64,000 nt of DNA from Photobacterium sanguinicancri (GTDB lineage: Bacteria; Pseudomonadota; Gammaproteobacteria; Enterobacterales; Vibrionaceae), in NCBI RefSeq assembly GCF_024346675.1, contig NZ_AP024851.1:1364001-1428000 (forward strand), written 5' to 3'. Position numbers and translations under genes: made by a program. Positions 45,919 to 55,542 of this stretch are shown piece after piece. How positions within the stretch are numbered: position 1 is the stretch's first letter; each line of letters opens with the position of its first letter. The notes beneath the pieces are model-generated. The model had not been told where the DNA came from and did not search any database. It saw only the letters and a list, made by a program, of their open reading frames with translations.

Positions 45919-46474
45919 GAATCACCCTTAAATATTCACACGAGCTCACATAAGCAAGCAAAAAAGACATATAAGCACATATTGTCAGATAAATATTCAC
46001 AATTGGCATGTGATCCATGTCAATGTTTTTCAAATAAATGAAAAGCATTTGTCAAAAACGAGATATTACTATGTTAAGTGTCAGTAAGTTGACCGCTGCC
46101 ATTTTTTTGACCGAACAAAGCTACCCATAAAGTGTTATTTATTTAGATTTAATGCTTAATATTTCCAGTCACTTTATGAACCGCTTAAAATATGTGACAG
46201 CTTTCATCATCTAACTCGGTTCCTTTTAAAGGCCTGTGTCTTCATTCCCTATTCGCGCTTTTTCTACTGAACATTTAATTAGGTGGGGGAGAATAATCAG
46301 ACAATGCTAAATAAAGCCTTATCACTACAGCTGTAATATTTAGAAAACAAGTAGAAGGTCGCTGTAATAAAATATCAATAGATTAATCACTTAGTACTTT
46401 TCCTCTACTTACAACACGTTGCAAAGTAGATTATCATTGGGTATTGGGAACGTTTCAGCATTCGAGGCACAGGA
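45919..46474. other. Divergent intergenic region, chemoreceptor / cheV
   Basis: 556 AT-rich bases between divergent chemotaxis genes. No credible gene, tRNA or terminator; the longest ATG frames are about 20 codons. Expected to hold the two promoters. Confidence 0.45.
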
Positions 46475-47380
46475 ATGAAAAGCAAGGCTAGTCAATCACA
46501 GGGATTACTTCTCTTTCGTTTATCGCAAGCACAGATGTTTGCGATGGGTACACTGAAAGTACAAGAGATTGTTCCTTTTACCTCTTTCACCTCTATGCCC
46601 TACTCTCAGCAACATGTACTAGGCGCTGTGTGTATTCGTGGTACGACTATGCCGCTGATCGACATGCCTTCAGCTATTGGCTACCGTCCAATCAGCCGTG
46701 ACGAATTCTCGGATTGCAGCATTATCATTACGGACTGCAGCCGAACGACGGTGGGTTTCTTAGTACGTGGTATTGATAAGATCACAGCATGTGATTGGCA
46801 AGCGATTGCGCCACCGCCTGAAACATTAGGCAACAATACCTATGTCACAGGGATCACTAAGGTTGAAGATCATCTTGTACAATTACTGGATGTCGAATTA
46901 ATTTTATCGCACCTTAACCCGAATGATCCAAGTACCTTGTACCCGACCCTTACGGATATTGATCGCGAAAAACTCAAACCCATGCGTATACTGCTCGTGG
47001 ATGATTCCGGCGTTGCCCGCCGTCAACTTTGTAATGCGCTCGACAGTATCAACATTCCGTATTTTGTAGCAACCAACGGTAATGATGCACTCGGTATCAT
47101 GCAAAAATCAGCGCAAGCAAACCATCCAGTTGATATTCTAGTCAGTGATATAGAGATGCCGGGGTTAGACGGTTACGAATTAGCATTTGAAGTGCAAAAC
47201 ACCCCGAATTTAGCCCATACCTACATGATTTTACACACCTCATTATCAAGTGAGATTTGTGTTGAGCGCGCACTCCAAGTCGGCGCACATGAAGCATTAA
47301 CCAAGTTTGAAGCCAACGAGCTAATACATGCGATGTTGCGTGGCGCTAAAAAACGCCGTGAAGCCACAGCGACAACTTAA
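46475..47380 (+). CDS. cheV: Chemotaxis coupling/response protein CheV
   Basis: 301-aa protein with an N-terminal CheW domain (about 10-150) that couples receptors to CheA and a C-terminal receiver domain (about 170-295) with acidic pocket LLVDDSG, phospho-acceptor Asp225 in ILVSDIEMPGLDGYEL, and LTKFEANEL at the lysine position. The order CheW-REC is diagnostic for CheV, which tunes receptor adaptation. AGGA before the ATG sets the start. Confidence 0.93.
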   Translation: MKSKASQSQGLLLFRLSQAQMFAMGTLKVQEIVPFTSFTSMPYSQQHVLGAVCIRGTTMPLIDMPSAIGYRPISRDEFSDCSIIITDCSRTTVGFLVRGIDKITACDWQAIAPPPETLGNNTYVTGITKVEDHLVQLLDVELILSHLNPNDPSTLYPTLTDIDREKLKPMRILLVDDSGVARRQLCNALDSINIPYFVATNGNDALGIMQKSAQANHPVDILVSDIEMPGLDGYELAFEVQNTPNLAHTYMILHTSLSSEICVERALQVGAHEALTKFEANELIHAMLRGAKKRREATATT

Positions 47381-47433
47381 TACTAACCAGTAGCACGTAA
47401 ACAAACGAAGCTAGATTGGTCAACATAAATAAC

Positions 47434-47467
47434 AAAAGCCCGAATTACACTGTAAATTCGGGCTTTT
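47434..47467 (+). terminator. Terminator after cheV
   Basis: 13-bp stem AAAAGCCCGAATT / AATTCGGGCTTTT with an 8-base loop and T run, 53 bp after the stop. Confidence 0.88.
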
Positions 47468-47576
47468 TGTTGGCAGCTAGCCTACTACCTACGTTCTTAT
47501 CAATTTGGTTACATCAAGCAGATGCGGTAGGCGCTTTATAACGTCGCAACCATGTACATCGAGAACGCGAATAAAT

Positions 47577-47972
47577 TTACAACACTTCTGCTGAGCAACT
47601 AATGGTGATTGAAGGTTGCAACATTAAACAAACATGACAATGCTTCAAAACCGCTTCCTGCGCTGCAATAAGTACATCATCTTTCGATATGCCATCGCCA
47701 GTTACTACAAAATGGAGGTTGGCCGATTCATATAATCGAGGCTCACTCTCGGTGAGTGTGTATGTCAGATTGTTATCGAGCGTTTTTACGCTAAATCCTT
47801 TCTCCTTTAGGAGTAACACCACATCTGTTGCACTACATGCACCCAAGGCTGACAATAACATATCTGTTGGGCAAGGTGCGACGGTACTCGTCGCGTCTAC
47901 ATCGAAGTTAAAGCCACTGCTTGTGGTTATTTTAAATTGGCAGTCACCTGCCCACTTTACATTGATAGTCAT
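47577..47972 (-). CDS. OsmC-family protein, YhfA-like
   Basis: 131-aa OsmC/Ohr-superfamily protein. The first reactive Cys lies in LLSALGACSATDVVLLLKE and a second pair in KHCHVCLMLQPS, matching the layout of E. coli YhfA more than OsmC or Ohr. Family members reduce organic peroxides or bind fatty-acid-like ligands; which applies here is not known. It is a stand-alone minus-strand gene, 67 bp downstream of the small membrane protein gene. Confidence 0.87.
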   Translation of the reverse strand: MTINVKWAGDCQFKITTSSGFNFDVDATSTVAPCPTDMLLSALGACSATDVVLLLKEKGFSVKTLDNNLTYTLTESEPRLYESANLHFVVTGDGISKDDVLIAAQEAVLKHCHVCLMLQPSITISCSAEVL

Positions 47973-48039
47973 AATTACCTATTTACTCGGCAATGCCATT
48001 TATATTAAAACCCATAAGAAAGCGAGCTGTGCACTGATA

Positions 48040-48405
48040 TCACAGGTTAATGTTCTCTAATGGAATTATTGCCGACTGTGCTGGACGCAAATCAGCTTCA
48101 AATCCCACTAATGCACAGCCAGAGAAAATCATAGCGACCACAATCAGCCACGTTAATTTCAAGTTTTTCACTTTATTGGAAAGGACTAAATTTTCTAACC
48201 TATCGCACTCAGAGCCAACCGCTATTGGTCTGAATTCTCCAAGCTGATTTTGATAAAATTCAATAAATTCAGGCTTTCCCCACGTTTGCCAATGTGCACG
48301 TTCATCAGTTTGCCAATACTCAAAAAACACCTTGCAAGCCATATAGTTTGCAACCAAGGAAACACTGATTACGAACAAAATGATAATGCTTAAAATCTGG
48401 AACAT
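48040..48405 (-). CDS. Unknown membrane protein with two helices, 121 aa
   Basis: Not recognised. From the ATG at 48405, preceded by AGGA five bases away, it reads MFQILSIIILFVISVSLVAN as first helix, a polar loop rich in Trp and charged residues (FFEYWQTDERAHWQTWGKPE) and a second helix (LTWLIVVAMIFSGCALVGF). The frame extends 43 codons upstream to a GTG, but that extension has no ribosome-binding site. Function cannot be inferred. Confidence 0.65.
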   Translation of the reverse strand: MFQILSIIILFVISVSLVANYMACKVFFEYWQTDERAHWQTWGKPEFIEFYQNQLGEFRPIAVGSECDRLENLVLSNKVKNLKLTWLIVVAMIFSGCALVGFEADLRPAQSAIIPLENINL

Positions 48406-48629
48406 CCTTTTCCTAATAGTTAGCCCCAATAAATATATTATCAGCGTAACAATAACCCTCAATGCATACCTGAATACGTATCGTAAATTGGACTTATCCT
48501 GTGAACAATGGCTGTTTATTTGGGTTGAATTCACGCTGCGTGCACGACAAAAGAAACTTTAGAAACGATTAAACAAGAAGAAATGATGAAAGCGTCTTAT
48601 CCTTTAAAGAGCCCAATACATGGGGAAAT

Positions 48630-48731
48630 ATGACCATGACGACATCACTTCAAGCTGTAATACTCACCGACACGGCGGCCTCGCACCACTCAGCCTGCAC
48701 CCATAGTGCTCATGAAAAATGTGTTACTTAA
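48630..48731 (+). CDS. Possible 33-aa leader peptide before the antiporter
   Basis: Short frame MTMTTSLQAVILTDTAASHH then SACTHSAHEKCVT, with GGGGA before its ATG. It ends six bases before the antiporter ATG and is in the same frame as it, separated only by its TAA. The antiporter start itself has no ribosome-binding site, so translation may be coupled through this leader. The frame could also be chance. Confidence 0.4.
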   Translation: MTMTTSLQAVILTDTAASHHSACTHSAHEKCVT

Positions 48732-48737
48732 CCCATC

Positions 48738-49910
48738 ATGCCGTCTGATATTGCACTCATCATCTTTGAGCTTTGCACCATAGTGATCAGCTCTGCCGTA
48801 CTAGGTACCTTATTTTTATATGCACGTCAGCCCATTATTTTGGCTTATATTGCTGCCGGTATTGTTATTGGACCTGATGGCTTCGGATGGGTGAAAAATG
48901 CAGAAAACATCAGTCAAATCGGGCATCTTGGCGTAATTTTATTGCTGTTCTTGCTAGGTTTAAACCTGCAACCACGTAAATTGCTTACCTTGTTTAAGGA
49001 AAGTGCCCTAGTCACCTTAGGCACCAGCGGCTTCTTTTTTGGCTGCACCTTTGTATTCGCACTGACCATTCAGCTTGCACTCATGGATGCACTAGTCGCC
49101 GCGGCGGCTTTAATGTTTTCGAGTACCGTTATAGGGTTAAAGCTTATCCCCACCACCACACTTCACCACCAGCGGATGGGGGAAGTGATGACCAGTATCT
49201 TGTTAGTGCAAGACATACTGGCTATTACAGTGATTTTACTGCTTAATATGAACAGTGATCAGACCTTGATTGCGGCTTTTGTACTACTTATCACTAAAGC
49301 GGTGGCACTGTGCGTGCTGGCTTTTGCTGGCGTAAAATATGTAATACTGCCGCTCTTTCGAAAGTTTGATGTCATCCAAGAGTACAGTTTCATCACCACA
49401 CTTGCTTGGTGCTTATTATGGGCTGAAATCGGCCATCAAGTTGATCTTTCTTATGAAAGTGGTGCCTTTATCGCGGGGTTATCCATCGCAGTTAGTAAAG
49501 TGTCTCAGGCCATCGCCCAACACTTAAAACCATTACGAGAGTTTTTCTTAATTCTGTTTTTCTTTGCTATTGGCGCAAAAATGCAGCTTTTAACAGGGCA
49601 TGTTTACACCCTTTACGGCATTGGGTTTGGGGCTATATTGATAGTATTAAAACGATGGGGCTTCAAACAGGCTCTAGGTTTTGCCAATGAAAAATCGACC
49701 ATGCGAAACGAGCTCAGCGCGCGACTCAGTCAAGCCAGTGAGTTCTCACTCTTACTCGCCTATTCCGCTATCAATAACGGCTTACTCAGCTCAAGTGGAA
49801 TGATGTTTATTCAAAGCACGACGCTTAGCACTTTCGTTATTTCGACCTATTGGGTTGTAAAGCATTACCCAACACCCATATCGCTCGCGAATAAACTTCG
49901 CCAAGATTAA
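48738..49910 (+). CDS. CPA2-family cation:proton antiporter
   Basis: 390-aa integral membrane protein of the Na_H_Exchanger (CPA2) family, with about 12 helices. Recognisable parts are LARQPIILAYIAAGIVIGPDG (here YARQPIILAYIAAGIVIGPD), LLLFLLGLNLQPRKLL, SSTVIGLKLIP, VQDILAITVILLL and ESGAFIAGLSIA. It has no RCK/TrkA nucleotide-binding tail, so it is not a complete KefB/KefC. It should exchange Na+ or K+ for H+ across the inner membrane. Confidence 0.9.
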   Translation: MPSDIALIIFELCTIVISSAVLGTLFLYARQPIILAYIAAGIVIGPDGFGWVKNAENISQIGHLGVILLLFLLGLNLQPRKLLTLFKESALVTLGTSGFFFGCTFVFALTIQLALMDALVAAAALMFSSTVIGLKLIPTTTLHHQRMGEVMTSILLVQDILAITVILLLNMNSDQTLIAAFVLLITKAVALCVLAFAGVKYVILPLFRKFDVIQEYSFITTLAWCLLWAEIGHQVDLSYESGAFIAGLSIAVSKVSQAIAQHLKPLREFFLILFFFAIGAKMQLLTGHVYTLYGIGFGAILIVLKRWGFKQALGFANEKSTMRNELSARLSQASEFSLLLAYSAINNGLLSSSGMMFIQSTTLSTFVISTYWVVKHYPTPISLANKLRQD

Positions 49911-50163
49911 CCTTCGCCAGACTCAACTCTCGTTATTATTATCACCCTCAGATCGAACACCGCAGTAATACAAGTTCATTAAGTATTCTTAACCTTTCTT
50001 TTAGGCAAAATTAATCTAAATTTATACCTCATTCGCAAATACCAAAACTAACGTTAATTTGCATAGATAAGCCACATTAGGAGCGTAATAACAGTGCTAT
50101 GGTTTGGCTAAATAGCCCTATCTCTATTGTCTCAACTTACGTATCTGATTAAGGACGATCTAC

Positions 50164-51381
50164 ATGCAAGGTCACTTACCTCTGCTTACTTCAATTCGCG
50201 GTTTCGCCGCGTTTTTTGTTGCCTTATTCCATACCCGCTTAGTGCTTTTTCCTCAATGGAAAGAAAATATCGCCAACACCAGCCAGCTGCTTGAAAATGG
50301 CTATCTCTGGGTTGATATATTCTTCATTCTCAGCGGGTTTGTCATGATGCATGTCTACCGTAACAGCTTTCAACAAGGCTGTACGATGGCGAAATGGCGG
50401 CATTTTATGTGGCTAAGATTTAGCCGTATCTATCCACTTTTTCTCATGACCCTATTATTTTTGCTTGGTTGGGAAAGCATTAAACACGTCTACGGCATTG
50501 GATTTTACGGTGGGGAGTTACTTAATAGCTGGGGACTAGCTGGCATTCCTGCTTTTCAAGGCCCCTTCAACACCAGTGATACCCTATTTGCTAACCTCTT
50601 CTTATTACAATCTCTCACAAGCCAAGCTCTTAGCTGGAACTTCCCAGGCTGGTCATTAAGTGTCGAGTGGCTCTGCTATATGATGTTTCCGATTATTTTA
50701 GCACTGCTGTCTTTTAACGCTAAGCGCAGTAGCTGGTTACCTATTTTGGTCTTCTTTCTACTCTATGGCCTTATTTCAACCACAGGTACCATCGATTTAA
50801 CGTCTGGCATCCCCGCATTTTTACGTGGATTATGTGGTTTTTCACTTGGGGCGTGGATGTGCCTTATTCGTATACCCCATAACATAAAACGCTTTATCAG
50901 CAATGACTGGGTTCTTTTCGCTCTGGTTATTAGTTTGGTGTTGCTCTTGCACCATAAACTCGGAACAGGACAAATTTTGAGTGTTTACCTACTCTTCGCA
51001 CTATTGGTTTTCTGTGGAGCAAACCACACCCAAAACACATCACTCTTTATGCGTTTATTCGATAATAAGTTAACCCAGTATCTCGGCGATATTTCTTATT
51101 CTGTCTACCTTTGGCATTCAGTCTTGCTCCTAATTGGTGTCGAAGTAATTAACCAACTCGCCCCTGAATTCACCTTATGGTGGTATCAACAAAGCGGCCT
51201 TGGTGCGTTCGCGTTGGCCTTAGCCCTGTATACTGTCGTGTTACTTACTATTTCAACCGCCAGTTACCACTTACTGGAAAAGCCAGCCCTACGCCAATTA
51301 CGTTCATTGCAAATAACTAAACTAGCCACTCGCATTAAAAAAACATCAAAAACAAATAGCAATAATCTAACAACAAAATAA
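50164..51381 (+). CDS. Acyltransferase 3 (OafA/YrhL) membrane protein
   Basis: 405-aa inner-membrane acyltransferase with about ten helices. The N-terminal block LLTSIRGFAAFFVALFHTRL contains the catalytic His, then WVDIFFILSGFVMMHVYRN and FSRIYPLFLMTLLF and WSLSVEWLCYMMFP, all typical of acyltransferase 3. Members add acetyl or other acyl groups to O-antigen, exopolysaccharide or glycans. It stands alone, with AAGGA eight bases before the ATG. Confidence 0.9.
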   Translation: MQGHLPLLTSIRGFAAFFVALFHTRLVLFPQWKENIANTSQLLENGYLWVDIFFILSGFVMMHVYRNSFQQGCTMAKWRHFMWLRFSRIYPLFLMTLLFLLGWESIKHVYGIGFYGGELLNSWGLAGIPAFQGPFNTSDTLFANLFLLQSLTSQALSWNFPGWSLSVEWLCYMMFPIILALLSFNAKRSSWLPILVFFLLYGLISTTGTIDLTSGIPAFLRGLCGFSLGAWMCLIRIPHNIKRFISNDWVLFALVISLVLLLHHKLGTGQILSVYLLFALLVFCGANHTQNTSLFMRLFDNKLTQYLGDISYSVYLWHSVLLLIGVEVINQLAPEFTLWWYQQSGLGAFALALALYTVVLLTISTASYHLLEKPALRQLRSLQITKLATRIKKTSKTNSNNLTTK

Positions 51382-51416
51382 AGTTGGATAGCACCCAAAA
51401 AGTAGGCAAAAAAAAA

Positions 51417-51447
51417 GCTGTAACCCCAGCCTTAAAAGGGTTACAGC
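51417..51447 (-). terminator. Terminator of the HlyD-family gene
   Basis: 10-bp stem GCTGTAACCC / GGGTTACAGC; the minus strand continues with eight T residues. It also lies just after the plus-strand acyltransferase and may serve both. Confidence 0.7.
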
Positions 51448-51625
51448 CGAACTACAGCAAAGTGGTTTCTGTAGAAAAAGTGGCGACCAAGCATCGCCAT
51501 TGGTTTACTCTTCGTTTCAGCGTTCTTAACCAACAAGAACGAACAGCTACTTAGTTAGATTGATATGGAAGCCTGTTTATCATCTTATTTTATTTATCAG
51601 GCAGCCCATGCTCGTTACCTTGTCA

Positions 51626-52849
51626 TTACATTGCCCATACAAAGTAGATCTGCGCTTTCATTCGGATAATGATGCCGCGAATAACATCCAAGAAACCCAT
51701 GAAAGGAATCGGTTTCTCTGCGCTTATCCAAGCCAAACCAACAGAGCCTACTGGCATGTCGTACCCTTGTGGTTCATCCAACTTCAGGCGTACAAAGTGA
51801 TGCTTATTCGCGACGTTCAACCCTGTCACCTGACGAACATTATCGTCTCGAGCTAGAAGGCTACCTTGTGATTCACCTGTCGCCTCAATGATCCCTTCGA
51901 CTTCCGCGTTAAAGATTTTTCCAGGGTAAACAGCGGATGCAAACTCTGCGCGCTGTCCCACTTTTACGTTACGAATAGCCTGATGGTTCACCCGCATCAG
52001 CACATACTTCTCGTTGGTATACATCTGAATGCGCGGCATCAAGCCAACATACTGCCCTTCACGCATAATAAAGTTCGTTAAATAACCATCGGTTGGCGCA
52101 TACACTTTGGTCTGTTCAAGGTTCCATCGCGCTTGAGCTACGTTCTCTTGCTGCGATGTCACATCTACTTCACGGCTATTCACTGTTAACTTCGATTTTT
52201 CAATGGCTAAGCGTGCTTTATTAACCGCTAACTTGGCCTTTTCTAACTGGCTTTCTACCGTTATTTTCTGAGCTTTTGCCACCTCAACTGCGGTGTTCTG
52301 CTCATCCATCATGCTTTCCGTAATAGTGTGCTTCACTACGCGATTCTGTTCTTGGTAACGACTAAGCGTTTTTTGCTTCCATTTCAGATCTTGCTGGGCA
52401 GCCACTAGCTTATTCTGTGCGATTTCGATGTCTTTTTCTGCGGCGGCAAAATTCGCTTTATTAATGTTGATATCTTCTTTAGCCATATCCAACGCCACAT
52501 GCGCCGAATCTAACTTAGCTTGCGCCACATTAAGGGCGATCGAGAAAGGTTCGTCATCAATCTCATAAATCAGTTGTCCTTGTTCCACTTGTTGGTTTGG
52601 ACGAACATGTATTGCTGTAACCTTACCTTTAATTTGAGTCGTGGATGGACGTAGCTGCACATGGGGAGACTGCACTAATGAACCACCAGATAAATCCATT
52701 GGCGCAAAAGTTATCAAACCAACCCATACAAACAGCAACCAGCCAGAACCCCCTAAGTACGCAAAACTCTTAGTGAATTTATTCCAAGGCATACCCACCA
52801 TTCTTAGAAGGTAAATAAACAGTGCCCAAACCGCTAACCCCTCAAGCAT
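51626..52849 (-). CDS. HlyD-family membrane fusion protein, YibH-like
   Basis: 407-aa periplasmic adaptor: N-terminal helix anchor (WLLFVWVGLITFAPM), biotinyl-lipoyl half (VTAIHVRPNQQVEQGQLIYE), a long coiled-coil hairpin at about 125-235 (MDEQNTAVEVAKAQKITVES), second lipoyl half (TDGYLTNFIMREGQYVGLMP) and beta domain. Together with the DUF3302-like protein it copies the yibI-yibH pair of enterobacteria. Such adaptors link an inner-membrane pump to an outer-membrane channel; no pump is encoded here. The start overlaps the upstream gene by 8 bp. Confidence 0.9.
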   Translation of the reverse strand: MLEGLAVWALFIYLLRMVGMPWNKFTKSFAYLGGSGWLLFVWVGLITFAPMDLSGGSLVQSPHVQLRPSTTQIKGKVTAIHVRPNQQVEQGQLIYEIDDEPFSIALNVAQAKLDSAHVALDMAKEDININKANFAAAEKDIEIAQNKLVAAQQDLKWKQKTLSRYQEQNRVVKHTITESMMDEQNTAVEVAKAQKITVESQLEKAKLAVNKARLAIEKSKLTVNSREVDVTSQQENVAQARWNLEQTKVYAPTDGYLTNFIMREGQYVGLMPRIQMYTNEKYVLMRVNHQAIRNVKVGQRAEFASAVYPGKIFNAEVEGIIEATGESQGSLLARDDNVRQVTGLNVANKHHFVRLKLDEPQGYDMPVGSVGLAWISAEKPIPFMGFLDVIRGIIIRMKAQIYFVWAM

Positions 52850-53216
52850 GCTCAGTCTCCTGCTTTGGTGTCGAGATCACAGCTTCTACCTTTTCCATTG
52901 ATGCAGCAGGCTGCTGTGATGGCGCGTCCCCTTTCCAAATATCACGAATACGACGAAGTGCTTGTTCACCATCAACAAAAGCAATTACAACGGCAATTAC
53001 CCATACCCAATGCCAAACAAAGCCAATCCAAGTAAGGGCGGTGATGAGTCCAAGTTGATGATGATCTTTACTGTGCGCTTTCTGAATCGGTAATTCATGA
53101 AGTCGCCAAAATCCAAAGGCCGCGGCAGCAATCGTGCCAACCATGACCACGCTAGCTATAACATGTAGTGCGGTATCCACCCCACTATCTACAAAAGGCA
53201 TACTAAAAAGGCTCAT
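52842..53216 (-). CDS. DUF3302-like membrane protein, YibI-like
   Basis: 124-aa protein with two or three helices and the pattern RLHELPIQKAHSKDHHQLGL followed by TWIGFVWHWVWVIAVVIAF, close to YibI/DUF3302 (LHDIP, then H..W). The C-terminus is a soluble Gln/Pro/Glu-rich tail. The second ATG (53216) has GGAG at the better distance of seven bases; the first is only two bases from it. Coupled by overlap to the HlyD-type gene and probably its membrane partner. Confidence 0.78.
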   Translation of the reverse strand: MSLFSMPFVDSGVDTALHVIASVVMVGTIAAAAFGFWRLHELPIQKAHSKDHHQLGLITALTWIGFVWHWVWVIAVVIAFVDGEQALRRIRDIWKGDAPSQQPAASMEKVEAVISTPKQETEHA

Positions 53217-53366
53217 TAACATTCTCCGATTTATCGGTTTATTTTTTTGTTGCAGGGAGTGTCATCTAAAATGTGAGCCTTGCCTTAATTTAGGGTAGAT
53301 CGAATTAAATAGTGCGTAATTACGATACAATCATTCCACCCAAAGCAGCTGGCAGGACAAATTAAC

Positions 53367-54413
53367 ATGTTTGATTTGAGCTTTATTCGTATCACTTACT
53401 TACAAATTGTCTTGAATGCGGTAAGAAAACATTACGGCATTACGACTCAGCAGATAGGTGTTCCAGATAGCTTAATGAACGAACCGATGGCCTTAGTTCC
53501 GTTCAATGACTTCATGACATGGCTAGAAAAAATTGCGGCACTCAGTGGTGATCCCGCCTATATGCTAAAGATTGCGCCAGATCTCTGCTTTAGTCAGATG
53601 GGAAGTTTAGGAGAATGGTATTTATCTAGCCCTGATTTAGCACTCGCCGTCAGGCGGTTCAACTACGGCGTATCGTGTCTTCATTCAGGGGCGACTTATC
53701 ACGGTGAACAATCGGGCAAGATCATGAAGTGGAGTTATGATTCCCCGCACGCTCGTCAACAAGCTCGCTGCTTAGACAGTTTGCGGGTGGCAACAATGAT
53801 GATCAAAGCGCTACGCCATTATATGGGGAATGACTATAGCCCACTTAAAGTGCAGATCAGCAGTGCGCTTACTGGAAACAATCTGGCAGATCGCCAACAA
53901 GCAGAAAAGTGGTTTGGCTGTGCGATTGAATGGAATGCGCCAATGACCAAGGTGTGGATTGATCTCTCTATTCTTCGCCATGGCAGTGAACGTGCTTTTT
54001 CGATCAGTCGCCCTATGGTGGTTTCTAACTTACAACTGGATGATATGCTCAACATACCGCAACCCAACGATAGCGCTAAGGTCATGTTCGAGTTAGTGAA
54101 TTACTCACGCCGTTATGGTGTACCTAACATAGAGTTCGTGGCGGAAAAGCTGGGCTTCTCCAAGCAACAACTACAGCGCCGCCTCCACCATTTTGGTTGG
54201 ACGTTTAGCAATATAACCCAGTACGTAATTTGTAACCTTGCCATTCAGTACATGCAAGCAGACAAGCCGATAGACGAAATAAGCCAGCTGCTGGGTTATA
54301 GCCATCCACAGAGCTTCACTAAGGCATTTCAACGACAGCGTGGATTAACACCTAAGCAGTATCAACAACGCTTGCTAGAACGCAGTCGTGAAACCATCTC
54401 ATTGAATTTATAG
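53367..54413 (+). CDS. AraC-family regulator with arabinose-binding-type N-domain
   Basis: 348-aa regulator: an N-terminal Arabinose_bd-type ligand domain (about 20-190; GSLGEWYLSSPDLALAVRRF) and a C-terminal AraC double HTH (NIEFVAEKLGFSKQQLQRRL; IDEISQLLGYSHPQSFTKAF). AGGA eight bases before the ATG fixes the start. It is divergent from the YibI/YibH-like pair with a 150-bp gap, so it likely controls that export pair. Confidence 0.9.
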   Translation: MFDLSFIRITYLQIVLNAVRKHYGITTQQIGVPDSLMNEPMALVPFNDFMTWLEKIAALSGDPAYMLKIAPDLCFSQMGSLGEWYLSSPDLALAVRRFNYGVSCLHSGATYHGEQSGKIMKWSYDSPHARQQARCLDSLRVATMMIKALRHYMGNDYSPLKVQISSALTGNNLADRQQAEKWFGCAIEWNAPMTKVWIDLSILRHGSERAFSISRPMVVSNLQLDDMLNIPQPNDSAKVMFELVNYSRRYGVPNIEFVAEKLGFSKQQLQRRLHHFGWTFSNITQYVICNLAIQYMQADKPIDEISQLLGYSHPQSFTKAFQRQRGLTPKQYQQRLLERSRETISLNL

Positions 54414-54532
54414 GTGAGAACAAAAAACGGTAGTGACCCTTTCCAATGAGTGCATCACTAATAAATGCATCAATTGCTCACAAGGTTCAGCTACCGTTTT
54501 TAGTTAAGAAGAAGGTCAGTTGGCAAACTGCG

Positions 54533-55012
54533 TTAGCTTGCCTGTTGCTCGCAGGTCATCGTGAAATGGTTATCGGGCGTTATGTGATACCACATCTCAA
54601 AATTCGCTTTATTCCGGCTGACAATTGTCGGCTTAAAGAAAATGCGATACCCGGTTAAATCACGACGCTGCTCGGCATTGAAAGGATCAATATTCAGCGG
54701 ATCAGCGATAATTTCCCGGCTCAACTTAACAGGTTTAAGCACGTAATCATCACCCTTTTTCGTGAATCGGTAGTCAACGAATAGGTTATATTCCAACTGC
54801 GTTTTACGTTGCTTTTTGTACTGGATCCATTCTTGCGATTTCACCATTCCCTTCTCAGAAAAATCGTAAATAACCCAGCTTTTCTCATTTTCAGTGTTGG
54901 CTTCAGGTGATTGGCATTGCCATTTACCGTCTAACGTTGGCAAACTCGCGGCTGAAACAGAAGTAATACTTCCGACCAATAGCAACGCAGTGCCCCATAT
55001 TTTCATCGACAT
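54533..55012 (-). CDS. Unknown exported protein, 159 aa
   Basis: Not recognised. It has a signal peptide (MKIWGTALLLVGSITSVSAA) and a mature beta-rich domain starting LPTLDGKWQCQS, with a second Cys near the end (FTMTCEQQ) that could form a disulfide with the first. LDGKWQC resembles small periplasmic lipocalin-like or YcfL-type domains, but that is only an impression. The ATG at 55012 has AAGGA six bases upstream; the frame opens two codons earlier at a TTG. Confidence 0.72.
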   Translation of the reverse strand: MSMKIWGTALLLVGSITSVSAASLPTLDGKWQCQSPEANTENEKSWVIYDFSEKGMVKSQEWIQYKKQRKTQLEYNLFVDYRFTKKGDDYVLKPVKLSREIIADPLNIDPFNAEQRRDLTGYRIFFKPTIVSRNKANFEMWYHITPDNHFTMTCEQQAS

Positions 55013-55157
55013 AGGCAATCCTTTTAATAAGGGCTTTTTCTTTACCTTAGCCTACTTTATGTAAATAACTCAATTAGATAATGCTTGTGTGCTGCAACTC
55101 ACTTAAAAATCATTGTCGATTTATATGAATATTCGCGCAAACACAGAGCATAAAAAA

Positions 55158-55173
55158 GGCACTATGCAGTGCC
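55158..55173 (-). terminator. Terminator of the 113-aa protein gene
   Basis: GGCACT / AGTGCC with a 4-base loop, followed on the minus strand by TTTTTT, 27 bp after the stop codon. Confidence 0.75.
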
Positions 55174-55200
55174 ATTCTTATTTATTTTTTGTCGTTATAT

Positions 55201-55542
55201 TTATGCTGATACCATTTTGACCAAGTCACCACTCGCGACTTTCTCTAATATGGTCGATATAAGCACAATCGGCCCCATCATATTGACGCGGATCGGCGCA
55301 TTCCCACCGCCAAAGTGCAAGTCGGAGGTTTCACCGGTTGAATAGTTATAGCGGTAATTGAATTTATCTGTCGCGAGATGCAATAAATCCACATTTTTTC
55401 GATGGCACGAAATATATGCGCGCCAATACATTGCCTCTAACACCTCATCAGGTGTTTGAGCACGAATGATAAAGCGCCAACCACTGTCTTCGCCGTAAAA
55501 ATCTAACGGGAATATTTTCTTTATTTTTCTTTTACTTAGCAA
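55201..55542 (-). CDS. Unknown protein, 113 aa, TTG start
   Basis: Not recognised. Soluble, with basic N-terminus (LSKRKIKKIFPLDFYGEDSG) and a mixed alpha/beta pattern (WRFIIRAQTPDEVLEAMYWR, RVNMMGPIVLISTILEKVAS). An in-frame stop two codons upstream leaves TTG at 55542 as the first usable start, with AGG seven bases before it. It has its own terminator. No context clue to function. Confidence 0.65.
   Translation of the reverse strand: MLSKRKIKKIFPLDFYGEDSGWRFIIRAQTPDEVLEAMYWRAYISCHRKNVDLLHLATDKFNYRYNYSTGETSDLHFGGGNAPIRVNMMGPIVLISTILEKVASGDLVKMVSA

Noticed and set aside
54423..54501. Integron attC site
   Set aside because: The inverted repeat has no GTTRRRY/RYYYAAC core sites and there is no integrase or cassette array.
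54446..54658. 70-codon plus-strand frame at the AraC gene end
   Set aside because: Runs antisense through a protein with a clear signal peptide and ribosome-binding site, without its own start signal.
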